NCBI GenBank assembly: GCA_958295775.1
Contig: CATQHC010000002.1
Location: 448,915 to 512,914 of the forward strand
Source of the DNA: Chloroflexota bacterium
GTDB taxonomy: Bacteria; Chloroflexota; UBA11872; VXOZ01
Length of the DNA stretch: 64,000 nt
Reading direction: 5' to 3'
Under the pieces are notes generated by a model. It was not told where the DNA came from, made no database searches, and saw only the letters and a program-made list of their open reading frames with translations. Shown here one piece after another: positions 34,620-43,623 of this stretch; the first letter of the stretch is position 1, and every line of letters starts with the position of its first letter. The translations under genes and the position numbers were made by a program.

Positions 34620-36167
34620 ATGCCTGACACTCGACCAAATCTCTTGCTCATTATGTGCGATCAACTGCGCTTCGATGCCCTGCGCGCCGCCGGCAACGAA
34701 TGGATTCAGACGCCCAACCTCGACCGCTTGTGCGCAGAGGGCGTGCGCTTTGCAAACGGTTACACCGAGTCTCCCGTATGTGTCTCGGCGCGCGCGATCT
34801 GCATGACAGGGCAGCTTCCGCAACACACCGGCATCTACGATAACGGCTATCCCCTCCCCGCGGACCAGCCTACATTGATGTCTCGCTTGCGCGCCGCGGG
34901 ATACTTCACGCAGGCTATCGGCAAGATGCACTTTTCTCCGGTGCGCGAAAATCATGGCTTTGACCGCATGTGGTTGAGCGAGGAGGTGCCGCGCCGGGTC
35001 GAAGACGACGAGTTCCTACAGAACGTATTGGCAGCCGGCTACGGCCACGTGGAAGAGCCGCATGGCATTCGGCACGAGCTTTACTACATTCCTCAGGTTT
35101 CCCAATTGCCCGAACATCTACACACCACGGCATGGACGGCGCGGCGCACCATCGACTTTATCGAGGAGCGCGCCCATGAAGCTGCGCCGTTCTTCTGTTG
35201 GACCTCGTTCATCAAGCCGCACCCCCCGTTCGATCCGCCGTCGCCTTGGCACCGGCTCTACCGCAGCACCGACATGCCCTTGCCGGTGCGCAGCCAGAAT
35301 GAAATCGCCTGGCATACGTGGTTTCAGCGGAGTCAGAATCGCAGCAAGTGGATGGACCTCTTTCCCGATGACAACCTGCTGCGCACAATGAAGGCTTACT
35401 ACTTTTCTTGCGTTTCGTTCGTCGATAGCTGGGTTGGCGAAATCCTGGAAGCCCTGGAAGCGACGAAACAGCGGGAAAACACCTTGATTGTGTTTGTGGC
35501 CGATCACGGCGAGTTTCTTGGCGATCACTTTTCATTTGGCAAACGCAACTTCCATGAGCCCGCCTGCCATATACCCTACATTCTCTCGTGGCCGGGAACG
35601 TTGCCGCAAGGTCAGGTGCGCGCGCACCTGGTCGGCTTGCAGGACGTTACGCCCACCATGACTGCTGCCGCAGGTTTGAATGAGCAGAATTCGGCGTTTG
35701 ACGGCAATTCACTGCTCGCGGCAGCACAAGACGGTGACGCACAGGGGAGGCCTTACCTTTTCGGCCAGATTAAGGAAAAGGAACAAGGCATGTATTGCGC
35801 GATGAATAGCGAGTGGAAATACATCTACAGTGCGCCGGACCGCATGGAGATACTGTTCAACTACCGTGACGGCGGCAATGAACTGGTCAGCCATGCCCAC
35901 GAACCGGGTCTCTCCGAGGTGAAGCGGGAGTTGAAAGAAGCGCTTTTCGCCCACTTCCGCGCAACGCCGTACACAGATCCGCTGGACGGCGATGACTGGG
36001 CGCTCTACCCGCAACCGACCCACGCCTGGCTCCGATTAGATGAGATGGCAGACAAGGAGATGGTTGGACGCGGTTGGCAGTATGCCCGCTGGACGCAGAG
36101 CTATCCCGTGGATGCCCGACAACGCGCCCAATGGCAGAATTACCAATTCAAGGGCGAAGCAGAGTGA
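34620..36167 (+). CDS. Sulfatase family protein
   Basis: The 515-residue protein is a type I sulfatase or phosphonate-monoester-hydrolase-like member of the alkaline phosphatase superfamily. Metal-site motifs seen are CDQLRFDA at the N-terminus and VADHGEFLGDH. The formylglycine core at residues 54-58 is CVSAR, where the usual pattern is C-x-P/A-x-R, so position 3 is Ser. It has no signal peptide and is probably cytosolic, like choline-sulfatase-type enzymes. The start at 34620 has AAGGAAAGG upstream. It overlaps the next small gene by four bases. Confidence 0.86.
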   Translation: MPDTRPNLLLIMCDQLRFDALRAAGNEWIQTPNLDRLCAEGVRFANGYTESPVCVSARAICMTGQLPQHTGIYDNGYPLPADQPTLMSRLRAAGYFTQAIGKMHFSPVRENHGFDRMWLSEEVPRRVEDDEFLQNVLAAGYGHVEEPHGIRHELYYIPQVSQLPEHLHTTAWTARRTIDFIEERAHEAAPFFCWTSFIKPHPPFDPPSPWHRLYRSTDMPLPVRSQNEIAWHTWFQRSQNRSKWMDLFPDDNLLRTMKAYYFSCVSFVDSWVGEILEALEATKQRENTLIVFVADHGEFLGDHFSFGKRNFHEPACHIPYILSWPGTLPQGQVRAHLVGLQDVTPTMTAAAGLNEQNSAFDGNSLLAAAQDGDAQGRPYLFGQIKEKEQGMYCAMNSEWKYIYSAPDRMEILFNYRDGGNELVSHAHEPGLSEVKRELKEALFAHFRATPYTDPLDGDDWALYPQPTHAWLRLDEMADKEMVGRGWQYARWTQSYPVDARQRAQWQNYQFKGEAE

Positions 36168-36529
36168 ACGTAGGAAACGTCTTACGCTATCGGGTGCTGC
36201 CGCTCGTCGTTGCATTCGCCCTGGTCTTTCTCTTCATTTTCGTGCTCGTGCGATTGGCAGGTTCGGGTGAGGACCTCGTAGCAGAACGCGAACGCGCGGT
36301 CGCGCAGGCGCAAGCGCTCTACGCGCAGCAGAAGGCGGACGGCGTGGATTTTTCCAAGGGACCGTGTCTCGCAGAGGAGTTAATTGCAGGTTGGGCTGCC
36401 GACATCGTACACGTGCCGCGAACAGCAGAAGACGACTTGCCTGAGAATCAGTGCCAGTCATATCGCGCCGGAAAGTCGTTTCGGCTTGTGGAGCTCGACC
36501 CGGACGGCAACTTAATCCGCGCGCAGTAG
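36164..36529 (+). CDS. Small membrane-anchored protein of unknown function
   Basis: The GTG at 36164 overlaps the sulfatase stop in a GTGA junction, so translation is probably coupled. The 121-residue product has one N-terminal membrane segment (LPLVVAFALVFLFIFVLVRLA), an Ala/Gln-rich helix (RERAVAQAQALYAQQ), and a small C-terminal domain with two cysteines (PCLAEELIAGW, NQCQSYRAGKS) ending in VELDPDGNLIRAQ. I do not recognise a family. The frame also extends upstream into the sulfatase but without a ribosome site. Confidence 0.7.
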   Translation: MNVGNVLRYRVLPLVVAFALVFLFIFVLVRLAGSGEDLVAERERAVAQAQALYAQQKADGVDFSKGPCLAEELIAGWAADIVHVPRTAEDDLPENQCQSYRAGKSFRLVELDPDGNLIRAQ

Positions 36530-36724
36530 CAAGGAAGTCAAGCAGGTGGGTGGCAATACAATGCCGCCAGCCAGAATACGTCCGCGCCCCTACACGTATC
36601 CTGACGGCGGCATTCCGTTGCAGGCAAGTCTACTCACAGAGTTGCCTCTCCGGCAAGTCAGCGCCCACTCCCTTAGTCGTGAGCGCACCAAATGCGAGAA
36701 TAGAGATTCCAATTTAGCGCGCGC

Positions 36725-37543
36725 CTAGGCGCTGGCTATGATGGTATCCAGGCTGGTGCTAATGTCCAGCAGGCTCTTCTCGGGAAAACTGTCATGGAGG
36801 GGAATCTCGGCGGACAGATAATCGTCATAGCCAATCGAGCGCAATGACGCCCGCACTGCCTTCCAGTCTACGTCACCTTGCAAGAGAGTCACAAATCCGT
36901 GCCGGTTGCCAACATCCACCTTGAAGTCTTTGACGTGCACCTTCTTGATGCGGTGAGCGACGATTTCAATCCAGTGCTGCGGAATCGCCCAACCCAGGAA
37001 GTTGCCAACGTCGAAGTAGCAGCCCACATACGGGCTGTTCACTTCGTCAATCAGGTTGCGCATCTCCAGCGGCGATAGCAGGAACTTATTCCAGACGTTC
37101 TCTACCGCTACGGCAATCTGCAGGTCTTCGGCAATGGGTGCGACCTGCTTCAATCCTTCGAGCGTACCTTCGTAGGCAATGTCGTAGCGCACGTCCTCGC
37201 TGATAGTGCCGGGGACGACCAGCAGGCTGGTGCCGCCCAGGATCTTCACGACCCGCAGGGCACTGGCGATATTCTCTACGCCCTGCCTAAGCTGGTCCTT
37301 GTCCACTGTAGTTAGCGGCGCGCTGCGAATCGGCTGCCCGCCCATGAGGCCGTGAATCTCAACGGTCTGCTCCGCGTAGTCGCGCAAGCGCTTGAGGTCA
37401 TCCTCCGACGTGCTCGTAGTGATCTCGGCGTCCATAGTGAGACTTGGCTCGATGCCTTCGAACCCAGCCGCTTTCGCCATTGCCATTGCGTCTCTCAGTG
37501 GAAAGCCACTGCCAAAACAGTTGCCGCAAACAGCCTTCTTCAT
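36725..37543 (-). CDS. Sugar phosphate isomerase/epimerase-like TIM barrel
   Basis: The product of about 272 residues is a xylose-isomerase-like TIM barrel (AP endonuclease family 2 fold). Typical pieces are GFEGIEPSLT at the N-terminus, VAVENVWNKFLLSP with a metal-binding Glu, GCYFDVGNF with a metal-binding Asp, IKKVHVKDFK, GDVDWKAVRASLRSIGYDDYLSAEIPL. The family includes hydroxypyruvate isomerases, tagatose epimerases and inositol catabolic enzymes; the substrate here is unknown. ATG 37543 is chosen over an in-frame GTG at 37552. It is divergent from two amidohydrolase-family genes. Confidence 0.85.
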   Translation of the reverse strand: MKKAVCGNCFGSGFPLRDAMAMAKAAGFEGIEPSLTMDAEITTSTSEDDLKRLRDYAEQTVEIHGLMGGQPIRSAPLTTVDKDQLRQGVENIASALRVVKILGGTSLLVVPGTISEDVRYDIAYEGTLEGLKQVAPIAEDLQIAVAVENVWNKFLLSPLEMRNLIDEVNSPYVGCYFDVGNFLGWAIPQHWIEIVAHRIKKVHVKDFKVDVGNRHGFVTLLQGDVDWKAVRASLRSIGYDDYLSAEIPLHDSFPEKSLLDISTSLDTIIASA

Positions 37544-37729
37544 GGTTTCCACTCACCTTTCTCAATTGAACGCCAAGCACATTTAGACTAACGAGTGACA
37601 CGCTGCCATCCGCACGTTGCGCATTACTGAACAACACCTGCACTCTAGTATACCGGAACTGCCCGCGGGCACGTGATTGCGCTGCGAGGAAGGCTCTGCT
37701 AGCCTGTTCACACAAGGAGATGGGCTGCA

Positions 37730-38467
37730 ATGATAATCGACGCACATGTGCACGTGGGCGTTTCCACCGCCTACAACTTCAGTGCGAACGCCGACGATCT
37801 GCTGCGGCTGGCGGACGAAAACGGCATCGATAAGCTATTTGTCACGGACTTTACGGCGCTGGTGCACGACATGCGTGAAGGGAATGACACCTTGGGTAAG
37901 GCAATACGCCGGCATCCGGATAGGCTGTTGGGGTACGTGAGCATTCCTACGATGAACTTCGACAACGGCGCCCTTGAAGAAATCGATCGCTGCGTGCATG
38001 AGTATGGCATGCGGGGCATAAAGATCTACTCGTATCCAATGATCCCGCTTGTGCGGCCTTCCGTCTTTCCGGTTTTGGAGCGGGCAGCCTCGCATCGGAT
38101 GCCCATCTTAGCGCATTCGACGGGCGAAGAGTGCGAGGTGATGGCCTCACGCGTGCCGGAGGCTTTTCTCATGATGGCGCATTCAGGCAACACTGCGCTG
38201 GCTCGCGGCGACTGGTTGCGCGCCGTGCAAGCCGCGGAACGCAATCCGTCATTGCTGCTCGAGACCGCCAGCAGTGCCGTAAACAACGGGTCACTGGAAT
38301 ACACGATCAGTCGTATTGGCGCTGAGCGCGTAATCTTCGGTACGGACATGCCGTTGTTGGAAGTGAGCGTGCAAATGGCGCGCGTCAGCGGCGCCGCGAT
38401 CAGCCAGGCCGAAAAAGACCTCATATTCGGTGGCAACATGGCACGCATGCTGGCGTGCAAGGCATAG
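37730..38467 (+). CDS. Amidohydrolase-family metal-dependent hydrolase
   Basis: The 245-residue TIM barrel belongs to the amidohydrolase 2 branch (decarboxylases and lactonases). It keeps all expected metal and catalytic residues: His6 and His8 in DAHVHVG, His129 in ILAHSTGEE, His151 in MMAHSGN, and Asp206 in FGTDMPLLE. The reaction is unknown. It is followed 21 bases later by a related gene that lacks these residues, so the pair may form a heteromeric enzyme. Confidence 0.88.
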   Translation: MIIDAHVHVGVSTAYNFSANADDLLRLADENGIDKLFVTDFTALVHDMREGNDTLGKAIRRHPDRLLGYVSIPTMNFDNGALEEIDRCVHEYGMRGIKIYSYPMIPLVRPSVFPVLERAASHRMPILAHSTGEECEVMASRVPEAFLMMAHSGNTALARGDWLRAVQAAERNPSLLLETASSAVNNGSLEYTISRIGAERVIFGTDMPLLEVSVQMARVSGAAISQAEKDLIFGGNMARMLACKA

Positions 38468-38488
38468 CCGCGTAGAGGTGGACGCACA

Positions 38489-39241
38489 ATGACAGTTTGG
38501 GATGTTTCGGGGTTTGTCGGCGCTTGGGGCTACTGGCCGCTCAAAGAGCGCACTGCGTCCGATGTAGTTGCGCTCATGGATGCAAATGGCATCGAGCGTG
38601 CCGTGGTGGGCTCGACGCGGGCGTTGCAGTCCGATTGGCGTCTTGGCAACGACGATGTGCTTGCAGCGGCCGCAAGTTCCGCCGGCCGTCTCATTCCCTT
38701 TGTCACAATCGATAGCACTTTACCCGCGAACGCCGACTTGCTCAGCGATTACGCGGCGGTTGGCGCGAAAGGGGTGCGCTGCTATCCCAGCATGCACTAC
38801 AACACCACGCCGCAGCAGCTCGAGCCCCTGTGCGCGGCTGCCCAGGCGAATGGGTTAGTGGTGACGTTGGTAATGCGCCCCATCATGGACTGGTCGTTCG
38901 CTGTTGCCGCCGTGGGCCCATTCGAATACCTCTTTACGCAATATCCGGAAGTGCAGTTCGTGCTGCACGGCATGAATTACGGTGAAGAGACGTGGAACGG
39001 CATTCGCCTAAACAATAAGCATCCCAACGTCTGGTTGGAGACTTCATGCCTGCAGGGGCTGGGCGGCATTGCCCAGTTGGTTGCGCAAGCTGATACGGAC
39101 CGGATTCTGCTGGGTGTCGGCATCCCGCTGCAGTATCCGGCCTGCGGCATCGCCAAGCTGGAAAAGGCGGGCATCTCCGCTAGCGCCAGGGAAGCAATTG
39201 CGCACCTCAATGCCAGACGCCTCTTCGCCGCTGCAAGATAG
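38489..39241 (+). CDS. Degenerate amidohydrolase-family protein
   Basis: The 250-residue product has the same fold and length as its upstream neighbour. The HxH is replaced by DVSGFVG, the first barrel histidine is absent (VTLVMRP), and the catalytic aspartate is replaced in LLGVGIPLQYP. One histidine remains in FVLHGMN. This looks like a pseudoenzyme or a subunit with another metal set. It is co-transcribed with the intact paralogue, from which it probably arose by duplication. Confidence 0.82.
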   Translation: MTVWDVSGFVGAWGYWPLKERTASDVVALMDANGIERAVVGSTRALQSDWRLGNDDVLAAAASSAGRLIPFVTIDSTLPANADLLSDYAAVGAKGVRCYPSMHYNTTPQQLEPLCAAAQANGLVVTLVMRPIMDWSFAVAAVGPFEYLFTQYPEVQFVLHGMNYGEETWNGIRLNNKHPNVWLETSCLQGLGGIAQLVAQADTDRILLGVGIPLQYPACGIAKLEKAGISASAREAIAHLNARRLFAAAR

Positions 39242-39389
39242 CTGCGTAACCGACAGGCTGGCTTGACAGCGCGCCGCACAATTTCCTGCTCCCTCGCAAA
39301 TTGCTCTGGGCTCTGCACCCGTAACGGTTGCTGCAGAGACTTCGAACAGCAATTGGTCCCAGACCGCTGTCTCGCTCTCACACTGCCAC

Positions 39390-42134
39390 TCAAGGCAGTG
39401 TCATGCTTCTCCCGCGCGTGAGTGATTTCACGAGAAGGTACTCGGTTAAATCTCGCATGAATTTCGTAGCAACGCGGATAACATTCCAGTTCTGCAGCGT
39501 CTCCATTGGCGTAGATCTGGTTTTCTCGGCAGGAGCGAGGTAGTGGACGCGGAGTAGTGATTTCAACTCAACCCACTCCAAGATTCCGTAGAAGATGGCG
39601 GGGCCGGTGGGAACTGCCAGAGCATGGGGATCAAGCCTGATATAGCTTGATGAGACCACATAGATGGCTCTTCCCGTGAAGTCGCTCGTTTGAGAAATGG
39701 TCGCCTCTGCGCTCACCCGCGTACCGGTTGGCGCGCGTTCAACTATGGCCTGCAAGAAAGGAATGGCCCGTGGTTGCTGGGTTCCCGGCAAGTGCGCGAT
39801 GCTCGTTTCGAGCGTGGGATAGAAGTCTATCTGTGTGCTGCTCCGAGAGCCAAGGGCAGCAAAGCCTATGCGGCTGCCGCTGGGTGGAGAACGGCCGCTC
39901 ACATCCAGGTGCAACACTGCGCCGCCGCACTTGTCGGCGATGAAGACCCGGGTCTCTTCCGGCAGCAGCCTGACCTCCGAGACGGTGCCGCTTACGCGCA
40001 CATGTCGCGGCGGGGCGAGAGTAGGAATGTCGGTAATGCACCGCAGGACCACTGCCGTAGGGGTGGGCGGCGGAGGCGAGGGAGTCGCCGTTGGACGCGG
40101 GCTAGGCTGCGGCGACGGAGTAGCCAGCGGAATTACCGTCGGCGGTACTGCAGTGGGCAGCGGCGTGGGAGAGGGTAAAGGGCTTGGCGATGGGCTTGGA
40201 GTTGGCGGAATTAAGGGAACGGCGGTGGGCAGCGGTGTCGCCGTTGGGACTGGCCTGATTGGGGTTGGCGTGGGAGACGGCGGAACCGTTCCCGGCGAAG
40301 GTGCATCAGGCATGAGCGCGTCGGGCGTCCTTGCGTCAGTACCCTCGCTGAAGACACGCCGGAGTGACTGACCGCCCGCTGCAGACGGAAAACTCCCGTG
40401 GAGACCCAAATAGCCATCGGGATCATGCCCATAGGCAACGGCGTCGATTACTTCACCGTTATCCCCAATTAGAGCGACAGTTGCACCTGAGTTGGCGAGC
40501 GCCCACGAGAATCGCGATACGCCGCGATCGTGGGGCAGGTTGCGCACGTCCGCCGTATCCTCGTAGCCCGATCCTGACGCGCGCGCTTCAAAGCTTGGCG
40601 GAAAACCGAACCTCTCCGCGAATTGGCGGGCATTTTTGGCGATGACAAAGACATCGCCCGGGGACAGTATGTTGTCAGAGGGGAAGCCATAGGCTACCGG
40701 ATTGCCGGCTTGCGCCCCTTTGATCAGTATGCGCACGCGGGCCAGGTGCGCTAGCACGGGCCCCTGATTTTGGATTTCGATGAACTCGTCGCCTTCCGTG
40801 CGGGGCGCCTGACCGTCGTAGTAGACTTCCGTGATGCGCAGGAATTGTGGCAGAGGCGGCGTGGGCCGGGGTATAGGAGTGGGCGGCGGCGGCCTCGGTA
40901 CAGGTCTTGCAGTAGGTGCCGGCAGAGGCGTGGGCGTTGGCGCCACGTTTGACGCATCTTTGGTCGGATGAGTGATAGGCAGCCAGTCACCGGTACCATC
41001 CGGGACTCGGGCTATTCCCAGTTTTCCTTCTGGAAATGCCTCGTCAACCATTGCCACTGTCGCGTCCTCTGAGTCAGTGAGAAGGAGTACGACGCGCCTA
41101 TCGCTTAAGAAAATTGGGAATGGCAGGCAGCCTTGAGGAGCGGGCGCGTTTGCTCTGCACTCTTCCACCACCAAGAAACCCTTGGCGCTGATGTAAGTCT
41201 CGACTGGAAGTGGATATTCAGCGCTGCCGGGGCCGCCTCCAGCCTGGAGGTACCAGCAAGAAACATCCACGCGCTCTGAATGGCCGTTGTACAGCTCCAC
41301 CCAGCCAGTCCGCTCAATTGAAGTGCTGGGTACGATTTCATTGAAGAAGACGGGGTTGCCGGTTGCGGTCGCACAGATACTTGGTGTTGGTGTCGGTGAG
41401 GGTGTCAGTACAGGAGAGGGAGTTGGCATTGCGATAGGAGTTGGAACTGGACCCGGCGATGGAGAAGGGGAAGGCGGAGGGCTTGGCGTACTCGAAGGTG
41501 TTGGTGACGGCGTGGGAGACGGAGTTGGCGTGGGTGTGGGCGTGGGAGATGGCGTAGGCGTAGGTGATGGTGTAGGTGTGGGCGACGGTGTAGGAGAAGG
41601 CGATGGGGTTGGTGTAGGCGAGGGTGTTGGTGTAGGTGTAGGATTCGGCGCTCCCTTGCTATGTGTGGAGACTTCCTGCCAGTTATTCGATCCATCCGGT
41701 ATCCGCGCGAAGGCAACACCGTCATTGCCTACTGCATAGTCGATCTGATCAACTTCACTGTATGCAAAGGTATCGAGGTTAAGTGCGCGCAATCGCAGGC
41801 TGCCCGTATTTCCCAATACTAGCGAAGTTTGGCTCCGTTCAAGTACCAGAAAACTACCCGGTGCAATGGACGTGTCAATACCGAAATCGTAGGCCATTTC
41901 GTCAGAGCCGCTGCCATACACAAGCTGCCAAAAACTCAGGCTAATGGCGGCATTGCTCGTGTTATAGAGCTCGACCCAACTCGAGGCCTCGCCGGCAGCG
42001 TCCGGAAAAACTTCATTGATGACCACGGAGTCATCAGCGCTTGCGGTTGCAAAAGAGAAGCGCAAGGCCACCGCCATTGCGACCAACAGGCGAACGCAAG
42101 TACAGAGATACCTTCGCCAAGCCACCTTTGGCAA
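39390..42134 (-). CDS. Secreted protein with three lamin-tail domains and Pro/Thr/Ser stalks
   Basis: The 914-residue product begins with a signal peptide ([18 protein letters not shown]). Three lamin-tail (LTD) domains follow at about 37-160, 262-392 and 430-595, with motifs such as [19 protein letters not shown] and VFFNEIVPS, separated by low-complexity stalks of Pro, Thr and Ser (about 163-253, 398-428 and 612-693). The C-terminal part (about 697-914) looks like an OB-fold-like beta domain ([27 protein letters not shown]). LTD domains are common in secreted bacterial proteins, often near nucleases or adhesins, but no enzymatic motif is seen. The start is TTG 42134, three bases after AGGAG, which is short; the true start could differ. 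Confidence 0.85.
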   Translation of the reverse strand: MPKVAWRRYLCTCVRLLVAMAVALRFSFATASADDSVVINEVFPDAAGEASSWVELYNTSNAAISLSFWQLVYGSGSDEMAYDFGIDTSIAPGSFLVLERSQTSLVLGNTGSLRLRALNLDTFAYSEVDQIDYAVGNDGVAFARIPDGSNNWQEVSTHSKGAPNPTPTPTPSPTPTPSPSPTPSPTPTPSPTPTPSPTPTPTPTPSPTPSPTPSSTPSPPPSPSPSPGPVPTPIAMPTPSPVLTPSPTPTPSICATATGNPVFFNEIVPSTSIERTGWVELYNGHSERVDVSCWYLQAGGGPGSAEYPLPVETYISAKGFLVVEECRANAPAPQGCLPFPIFLSDRRVVLLLTDSEDATVAMVDEAFPEGKLGIARVPDGTGDWLPITHPTKDASNVAPTPTPLPAPTARPVPRPPPPTPIPRPTPPLPQFLRITEVYYDGQAPRTEGDEFIEIQNQGPVLAHLARVRILIKGAQAGNPVAYGFPSDNILSPGDVFVIAKNARQFAERFGFPPSFEARASGSGYEDTADVRNLPHDRGVSRFSWALANSGATVALIGDNGEVIDAVAYGHDPDGYLGLHGSFPSAAGGQSLRRVFSEGTDARTPDALMPDAPSPGTVPPSPTPTPIRPVPTATPLPTAVPLIPPTPSPSPSPLPSPTPLPTAVPPTVIPLATPSPQPSPRPTATPSPPPPTPTAVVLRCITDIPTLAPPRHVRVSGTVSEVRLLPEETRVFIADKCGGAVLHLDVSGRSPPSGSRIGFAALGSRSSTQIDFYPTLETSIAHLPGTQQPRAIPFLQAIVERAPTGTRVSAEATISQTSDFTGRAIYVVSSSYIRLDPHALAVPTGPAIFYGILEWVELKSLLRVHYLAPAEKTRSTPMETLQNWNVIRVATKFMRDLTEYLLVKSLTRGRSMTLP
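41376..41648 (-). repeat. Low-complexity repeat encoding the first Pro/Thr/Ser stalk
   Basis: A roughly 270-base stretch on the minus strand encodes mainly PT and PS dipeptides between LTD domains 1 and 2. On the plus strand it reads as a G/T-rich run of imperfect GGxGTxGG units. It is part of the reading frame, not a CRISPR or a mobile repeat. Confidence 0.8.
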
Positions 42135-42532
42135 AGTCTCCTAACCGGTGTCGCACGCTCTTCACTTGCACATAGAACGAAGTTTGGCTTTTTCCTTGAG
42201 TCAAGGTCTGGGTTTTCTTGGCTGAATGCAACGGAGCAGCGCCTAGTCAATAGAACCCTTCTCTTGAAGGGAGTTGCCCAGAGATCGACTTGAATTTACT
42301 CGTGTTGCAAAAACTTCAATTACTATAGAAAAACGTGCGCCTACCTAATAGTACGTATGTGCAGAACTATAATATATACGTACTATATTAAATGCCAAGT
42401 GACCACCATGGGTGTCACGATAGTTGGACGAAGGTCGAGCTGAAAGTCGACATTAACTAGAATTCAGCGAGAGAGAAAGTGAATGACTCTCAGCCCGGAA
42501 ACAGTCTCAATTCCTGACGGACAGCAACCGAT
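42135..42532. other. AT-rich intergenic region with an inverted repeat
   Basis: This 398-base gap is upstream of the lamin-tail gene on the minus strand and downstream of the MutL partner gene. Around 42300-42400 it is markedly AT-rich against a G+C-rich background and contains the inverted repeat at 42348-42386. No gene is supported. Confidence 0.5.
42348..42386. repeat. 11-bp perfect inverted repeat in an AT-rich spacer
   Basis: ATAGTACGTAT (42348-42358) is repeated in inverted orientation as ATACGTACTAT (42376-42386) with a 17-base spacer. The arms contain the self-complementary core TACGTA. The location upstream of the lamin-tail gene suggests an operator, but no regulator gene is nearby. 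Confidence 0.6.
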
Positions 42533-43621
42533 TTACATCAGCCACTCTAGCTCGGAGATAGGCACGCTGGCGCGGCGTTCCTCGGCGTCTATAGTCTCCG
42601 CGGCGGGGAGCCGCAGACCGGAAGGTACAGCCAAGGGGAAGGGCAGGAACGCATCCAAGCGCGCTTCGCCCGGTTCCATGGACATACCGGCGCTCTTGAG
42701 CCGTGATCCCGGCCCAAACCGCGTCCAGGCGTCTTTGGGCGCGAGCGAGCGGATTGGCAGAACCAGCAGAAAGACATGCAGGTCGGGCCGCGCAACCACC
42801 GTTGCCCAGGCGACCGGCTGCGCCGTGAGCAGTTCCCAGAGCGTGTCGGTCATAGTCTGCTCGCCGAAACCCTCGGTAAGGAAGAGCGGCGGCCCCTTCC
42901 ACGTATGCATGGACGGGCGCGCCAGCGGATCCATGCCCAGCGCGGCCATGTCTTTGCGCGCGGCGGAGGGCGCCACGACACCGGCAGCTTGGAGCTGAGT
43001 CGCGCGGCGCATGACGTCTACGGTCGCGGGTTCACGGGAAACGAGAATGAGGCGTTCTTCAGTTTCCGGCGTCTGCGAGAGGACCGTCGTCAGATTGCCG
43101 GAGGCTTCGCCGCCAACCCCGTAAATGCCGCGCACAACCACGGCTTCCGCTTCGATAACGGCCTCTCGCGGCGGCACAACGTCGATGACGCTGCCGTACA
43201 GGCCGGCCGGCAAGGCGATTTCCTGGCTATCTCCTTCGAACCAAGCAAGGCCGCTGCGCGACGAGAATCCGCCAATGTGACCTGTGAATGGCGCAAGTAC
43301 CGTGCGCGTACGCAGACCCAAGAGGCGGCGGTGGGTCGCGATGAGCGCACCTTCCGCGCAGCGCTCGCCAGGAGCTACAACCAGCGACTCTTCGACGCGC
43401 CCCGGCGCTATACCCAGCATGCTAGCCACATCGACTGCCGTTCGTTGCGGCGAGAGCGTACACGTGCCGACGACTGTGCCGGGTTCTACTTTGTCACCTG
43501 GCTGTACTAAAAGCTCCCCATCAGCGGGCAACACGCGGCGCAATTGCAGAAGGTAGCGGCCGATTTGCGGTGTTGGCGTAGGAGGATTCGCAGTCCCGCG
43601 CAGGGCAAGCATCGTCGCCAT
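42533..43621 (-). CDS. MutL-associated barrel-sandwich protein of unknown function
   Basis: ATG at 43621 comes two bases after the mutL stop codon, so the genes are tightly coupled. The 362-residue product is not a known enzyme to me. Its N-terminal half has biotinyl/lipoyl-like beta segments (ELLVQPGDKVEPGTVVGTC, VVAPGERCAEGALIATHR, VLAPFTGHIGG) suggesting a barrel-sandwich hybrid, followed by VIDVVPPREAVIEAEAVVVRGIYGVGGE. The second half carries three short alpha/beta segments (ERLILVSREPATVDVMRRA and others) and ends in ISELEWLM. It has no signal peptide. A role linked to MutL is inferred from coupling only. Confidence 0.8.
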   Translation of the reverse strand: MATMLALRGTANPPTPTPQIGRYLLQLRRVLPADGELLVQPGDKVEPGTVVGTCTLSPQRTAVDVASMLGIAPGRVEESLVVAPGERCAEGALIATHRRLLGLRTRTVLAPFTGHIGGFSSRSGLAWFEGDSQEIALPAGLYGSVIDVVPPREAVIEAEAVVVRGIYGVGGEASGNLTTVLSQTPETEERLILVSREPATVDVMRRATQLQAAGVVAPSAARKDMAALGMDPLARPSMHTWKGPPLFLTEGFGEQTMTDTLWELLTAQPVAWATVVARPDLHVFLLVLPIRSLAPKDAWTRFGPGSRLKSAGMSMEPGEARLDAFLPFPLAVPSGLRLPAAETIDAEERRASVPISELEWLM

Positions 43622-43623
43622 GG

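Noticed and set aside
41376-41648. G/T-rich repeated units resembling a CRISPR or satellite
   Set aside because: The repeats are in frame with the lamin-tail gene and encode Pro/Thr/Ser dipeptides, with no spacers of constant length.
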